From: Thalassospira profundimaris WP0211
Lineage (GTDB): Bacteria; Pseudomonadota; Alphaproteobacteria; Rhodospirillales; Thalassospiraceae
Assembly (NCBI RefSeq): GCF_000300275.1
Contig: NZ_AMRN01000004.1
Coordinates: 124,001 to 188,000, forward strand
DNA length: 64,000 bases
Direction of reading: 5' to 3'
How positions within the stretch are numbered: the stretch's first letter is position 1; every line of letters begins with the position of its first letter. Under the pieces are notes generated by a model. That model searched no databases, was not told where the DNA came from, and was given only the letters and a program-made list of their open reading frames with translations. A program made the translations under genes and the position numbers. Of this stretch, positions 61,864 to 64,000 are shown piece after piece.

Positions 61864-62409
61864 TCAGGCAACAATGCCCGGCTTGTGACTGCCGATCCGA
61901 TACAGATAAAGGTGGTCCGATCCGGTTTTCATCGGCACTTCGCCGAATGCCTGCCAACCGGGAATGGCAAAGACGCGGGATATCAAAATGCCGCCATTTG
62001 CCATGCGCTGATCGAGCACATCACCGACATCTTCCATCACCCTTGGGTCAAGAAAACACACCACAACGTCGCCGGGATCGCGATCAAGGGTTTTAAAATC
62101 ACCCCGGATGAAATCAAGGTTGGGCCGTGCGGCCAAAACCGCCCGCATCCGGCTGATGGCATAGGGGATTGGCGAAAGCTCGATACCGGTTACTTTGACG
62201 TCCGGCCTTGCCCGCGCAATCGCCAGCGCCAGATCCCCCCAGCCAGATCCGAAATCCGTCACCGCCTTGGTATCGCCCGGGATATAGGCGATGATTTCGT
62301 CGGCTGCCTTGGCCGATGTCGGCATCGGAACGGCCTTTAGACGGATTGCATAACCCGCAATCAGCGCCAAAATAATTCCGACAAGGGCCAGTACGGATAA
62401 ATCAGTCAT
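61864..62409 (-). CDS. membrane-anchored SAM-dependent methyltransferase
   Basis: 181 residues. An N-terminal membrane helix (VLALVGIILALIAGYAI) precedes a class I methyltransferase: DFGSGWGDLALAIARARPDVKVTGIELSP, then FIRGDFKTLD and CFLDPRVMEDV. Acts at the inner membrane face on an unknown substrate. Start at 62409; a longer frame exists but looks non-coding. Confidence 0.78.
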   Translation of the reverse strand: MTDLSVLALVGIILALIAGYAIRLKAVPMPTSAKAADEIIAYIPGDTKAVTDFGSGWGDLALAIARARPDVKVTGIELSPIPYAISRMRAVLAARPNLDFIRGDFKTLDRDPGDVVVCFLDPRVMEDVGDVLDQRMANGGILISRVFAIPGWQAFGEVPMKTGSDHLYLYRIGSHKPGIVA

Positions 62410-62520
62410 CAACCATCCAGATATGTTAGGGTCCGTGCCGCGCAGTGGTGCCACAGGCATGCGCGTACCGCAAGTCACGGCATACACAGCCAACTGAACA
62501 CATTTGCAGAAGATACCGGA

Positions 62521-62739
62521 ATGAGCCACGAAGAAACCGACACCCGCATAACCGAGCTTGAAATACAGCTTGCCCACATGGAAACCGTCGTCACCGACCT
62601 GTCTGACATGATCAAAAAGCAGTGGGATCGCATCGATCTGCTTGAACGTCAGAACAAATTAATGTCGTCTGATGTTAAACGCATGATCGATTTCCTGCGT
62701 ACAGCACCCGAAGACGACGCACCACCGCCGCACTATTGA
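62521..62739 (+). CDS. slyX: SlyX family protein
   Basis: 72 residues, coiled-coil, typical SlyX: TRITELEIQLAHMETVVTDLSDMIKKQ, ending with acidic/proline-rich DDAPPPHY. Function unknown. AGATACCGGA lies upstream of the ATG. Confidence 0.9.
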   Translation: MSHEETDTRITELEIQLAHMETVVTDLSDMIKKQWDRIDLLERQNKLMSSDVKRMIDFLRTAPEDDAPPPHY

Positions 62740-62794
62740 TGGCACGCAGGGTTTGCTGCTTTCTGGCAATCGCGCCTGCCAATGAAAGATCGAT

Positions 62795-63970
62795 TTGACC
62801 AACCTTTATCTCGACATACCGACCTTTGACGACTTCGGAAAGGTCCTTGACGGCACGGTGTATCATGCCCTGCCAGATGACTGGTGGGTGGGCACATCCG
62901 ACGTCATTGGATCGACCAAGGCGGTCGAAGCCGGTCGATACAAGGACGTCAACATGGTCGGTGCGTCAGTGATCTGTGCTGTCAGCAATGTGCTTGGCCA
63001 TTCAGATTATCCGTTCCTGTTTGGTGGCGATGGCGCAAGTTTTGCCTGCCCCCCGGATCAGATTGACGCGGTGCGCGATACCATGGCATCGACGGCCACC
63101 TGGGCGGCGGAAACCCTGGATCTTGAATTGCGTGTCGGTCTTGTGCGGATCGGCGATATCCGGGCTGCTGGCCACGATGTCCGCATTGCGCGCTATGCCG
63201 TTTCCAATCCGGTTTCCTATGCCATGTTTGCCGGCGGCGGCATGCAATGGGCCGAAGATCAGATGAAACAGGGCAACAACATGATCCCGGCGGCTCCGCC
63301 CGGCAGTCGACCGGATCTGACCGGGCTTTCATGCCGCTGGTCCCCGATCCGGGCTGAGGGTTCAGACGTTATTCTGTCGATTATTGTTGCGGGACGTGAC
63401 GACCGCACCCGGTTTGATGCCACCGTTCATGAACTGTTTGCCATTCTTGATGACAGCCCGCGCAAAAGCAGCCCGATCCCCGAAAACGGGCCCGGCGTCG
63501 CCTTCCCGCCGCCCGGCATGCACCTTGAGGCAGAGGCCACCAAACACAAGGAAGGCGGTTATATCAAAGCATGGCTCAAGGCGCTTTACATCGCGCTGAT
63601 CGCGGCCATCCTGATGAAAACCGGCTGGAAACTGGGCGCGTTTGATCCAAGGCGCTATCGCGATTACACCGGCTATAACACCGACTTTCGCAAGTTCGGT
63701 GATGGGCTTTGGATGACGGTGAATTGCAGTTTGACCCGTGCCGAGGAAGTCGAAGCCCTTTTGCATGCGGCAGAACTGCAAGGCGATATTCATTTTGGCA
63801 CCCATCGCCAACGCAGCGCGATCATGACCTGCATCGTACCCTCCATCACAAGCGATGCGCATTTCCATTTTCTTGATGGCGGCGAAGGCGGCTATACCGC
63901 GGCGGCCACGGCGTTCAAGGCAAAAAGAAAGCGCGATCAGGCCAGTGGCACATCCCCCGCAAATGCGTGA
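62795..63970 (+). CDS. DUF3095 protein with cyclase-like motifs
   Basis: 391 residues. The N-terminal ~220 residues carry GTSDVIGSTKAVEAGRYKDVN (Asp36) and FLFGGDGASFACP (Asp79), resembling metal-binding motifs of class III nucleotide cyclases and GGDEF domains. A hydrophobic helix (ALYIALIAAILMKTGWKL, about 265-283) and a conserved C-terminal part (FRKFGDGLWMTVNCS, TCIVPSI) follow. A nucleotidyl cyclase role is inference. Start is TTG with GAAAGA upstream. Confidence 0.75.
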   Translation: MTNLYLDIPTFDDFGKVLDGTVYHALPDDWWVGTSDVIGSTKAVEAGRYKDVNMVGASVICAVSNVLGHSDYPFLFGGDGASFACPPDQIDAVRDTMASTATWAAETLDLELRVGLVRIGDIRAAGHDVRIARYAVSNPVSYAMFAGGGMQWAEDQMKQGNNMIPAAPPGSRPDLTGLSCRWSPIRAEGSDVILSIIVAGRDDRTRFDATVHELFAILDDSPRKSSPIPENGPGVAFPPPGMHLEAEATKHKEGGYIKAWLKALYIALIAAILMKTGWKLGAFDPRRYRDYTGYNTDFRKFGDGLWMTVNCSLTRAEEVEALLHAAELQGDIHFGTHRQRSAIMTCIVPSITSDAHFHFLDGGEGGYTAAATAFKAKRKRDQASGTSPANA

Positions 63971-64000
63971 AACGCATCGATTGTGACGCTACAATAGATT

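Overview
The window looks like the chromosome of an alphaproteobacterium, most likely Rhodospirillales and close to Thalassospira. This rests on the moderately high-GC coding style, a class I lysyl-tRNA synthetase, an OhrR/Ohr peroxide module, several long PAS-GGDEF-EAL proteins and familiar protein families. The taxonomic call is inference from remembered families, not a search. No rRNA, tRNA or CRISPR array was seen.

Region 1 (1-2.7 kb) is a TPR-repeat protein whose 5' end lies left of the window. Region 2 (2.8-19.4 kb) is a compact phage-derived cluster, nearly all on the minus strand, laid out like the T7 late region. In transcription order it has two small proteins, portal, Bbp19-like protein, scaffold, capsid, two tail-collar proteins, tail tubular A and B, a small internal protein, fibre, receptor-binding-like protein, small and large terminase, then TM/coiled-coil protein, SleB endolysin and holin. 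It has no integrase, replication, polymerase or excision genes. Six rho-independent terminators point along its own transcription, host-type REP repeats sit inside it, and three small cargo genes interrupt it. A divergent S24 repressor (19,966) faces it across a 557-bp region with palindromes. It may be a defective prophage or a domesticated, gene-transfer-agent-like particle of podovirus type.

Region 3 (20.7-29.5 kb) is host housekeeping: a MASE1-CHASE hybrid kinase, an inositol-phosphatase-like enzyme, a branched-chain aminotransferase, a DUF4136 lipoprotein, TetR with a clear operator, a membrane protein and proline dehydrogenase. An AT-rich SEFIR/TIR gene (29,776-30,951), a candidate antiphage effector, sits alone between proline dehydrogenase and lysS.

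Region 4 (31-42.6 kb) has lysS, a HisKA_2 kinase coupled to a REC-PAS-GGDEF-EAL protein, MAPEG and DUF1801 proteins, an ohrR/esterase/ohr oxidative-stress unit with OhrR-like palindromes, a 261-bp MITE-like element with CTAG target duplication, a YgiN-type monooxygenase, a YqaA-type protein, a LysE exporter and a REP pair. Region 5 (42.6-48.8 kb) has an AraC regulator, then a second AT-rich singleton: an AAA_13 ATPase with a CxxC hook and RloC-like C-terminal residues (putative anticodon nuclease), then a DinG-type helicase.

Region 6 (48.8-56.5 kb) suggests metal handling: two paralogous DUF2946-like proteins flank a PepSY membrane protein, a metal P-type ATPase and an HdeD-like protein, followed by a Crp/Fnr regulator. 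Region 7 (56.5-64 kb) has a large PAS-GGDEF-EAL protein, a TerB-like protein, a 3-hydroxyisobutyrate-dehydrogenase-family enzyme, a GDCCVxC protein, a methyltransferase, SlyX and a DUF3095 protein with cyclase-like motifs.
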